Shown here: piece after piece, positions 5,100-5,115 of the stretch
Layout of the letters: the number at the start of each line of letters is the position of its first letter
Numbering within the stretch: position 1 is the first letter of the stretch
Source: Solobacterium sp.
GTDB lineage: Bacteria > Bacillota_I > Bacilli_A > Erysipelotrichales > Erysipelotrichaceae
Assembly (NCBI GenBank): GCA_017536845.1
Contig: JAFWCP010000399.1
Span: 1 to 5,115 of the forward strand
Length of the DNA stretch: 5,115 bases
Direction of reading: 5' to 3'
Notes under the pieces: generated by a model
Databases searched by the model: none
What the model saw: the letters and a program-made list of their open reading frames with translations, nothing else
Told to the model about the DNA's origin: nothing
Translations under genes and position numbers: made by a program

Positions 5100-5115
5100 A
5101 AAGGAAAGAAATCAT
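5100..5115 (+). promoter_or_regulatory. Shine-Dalgarno and truncated start codon at the right edge
   Basis: AAAGGAAAG at 5100-5108 is followed by AAATCAT at the window end. An ATG beginning at 5114 would lie 8 nt past the AGGA core, so a plus-strand gene almost certainly begins here. Its product is not visible. Confidence 0.7.

Overview
This 5.1 kb window carries an ordinary chromosomal stretch of a Gram-positive, probably gut-associated, Bacillota bacterium. Lachnospiraceae or Erysipelotrichaceae-like is a guess. The reasons are purine-rich Shine-Dalgarno sites, intrinsic terminators with T-tracts, moderate GC, and a large Sec-exported surface protein that ends in choline-binding-like (GW-type) repeats. 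No RNA gene, insertion sequence, CRISPR array or phage gene was recognised.

Layout: (1) 3-1394, plus strand: the 3' part of a PBP4B/YfeW-type serine hydrolase of the class C beta-lactamase superfamily. Its N-terminus and signal peptide lie off the left edge. (2) A hairpin terminator at 1411-1433 separates it from a convergent gene. (3) 1439-2107, minus strand: a class I SAM-dependent methyltransferase with a good Shine-Dalgarno site and a 13-bp perfect inverted repeat over its likely promoter. (4) 2108-2279: a divergent control region. The plus-strand promoter (TTGGCG-17-TATGAT) starts a 60-nt leader with two tandem hairpins, the second one abutting the Shine-Dalgarno site. (5) 2280-4220, plus strand: a 646-residue secreted modular lectin, with signal peptide, N-terminal beta domain, C-type lectin domain with a full EPN/WND calcium-sugar site, ricin-B-like region, FN3-like domain and wall-binding repeats, followed by a strong terminator. 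(6) 4523-4699, plus strand: a 58-residue orphan protein with its own extended -10 promoter, a leader hairpin, and a terminator whose loop contains the stop codon. (7) 4714-5115: about 400 bp without a convincing gene. It is rich in inverted repeats, holds one 19-codon ORF with a good ribosome site, and ends with the promoter, leader hairpin and Shine-Dalgarno site of a gene that begins at the right edge.

The genes look like single-gene transcription units rather than one operon. The common theme is the cell surface: a peptidoglycan-active serine hydrolase homologue and a wall-anchored carbohydrate-binding adhesin. The most distinctive items are the lectin and the small orphan gene with its compact regulatory layout.
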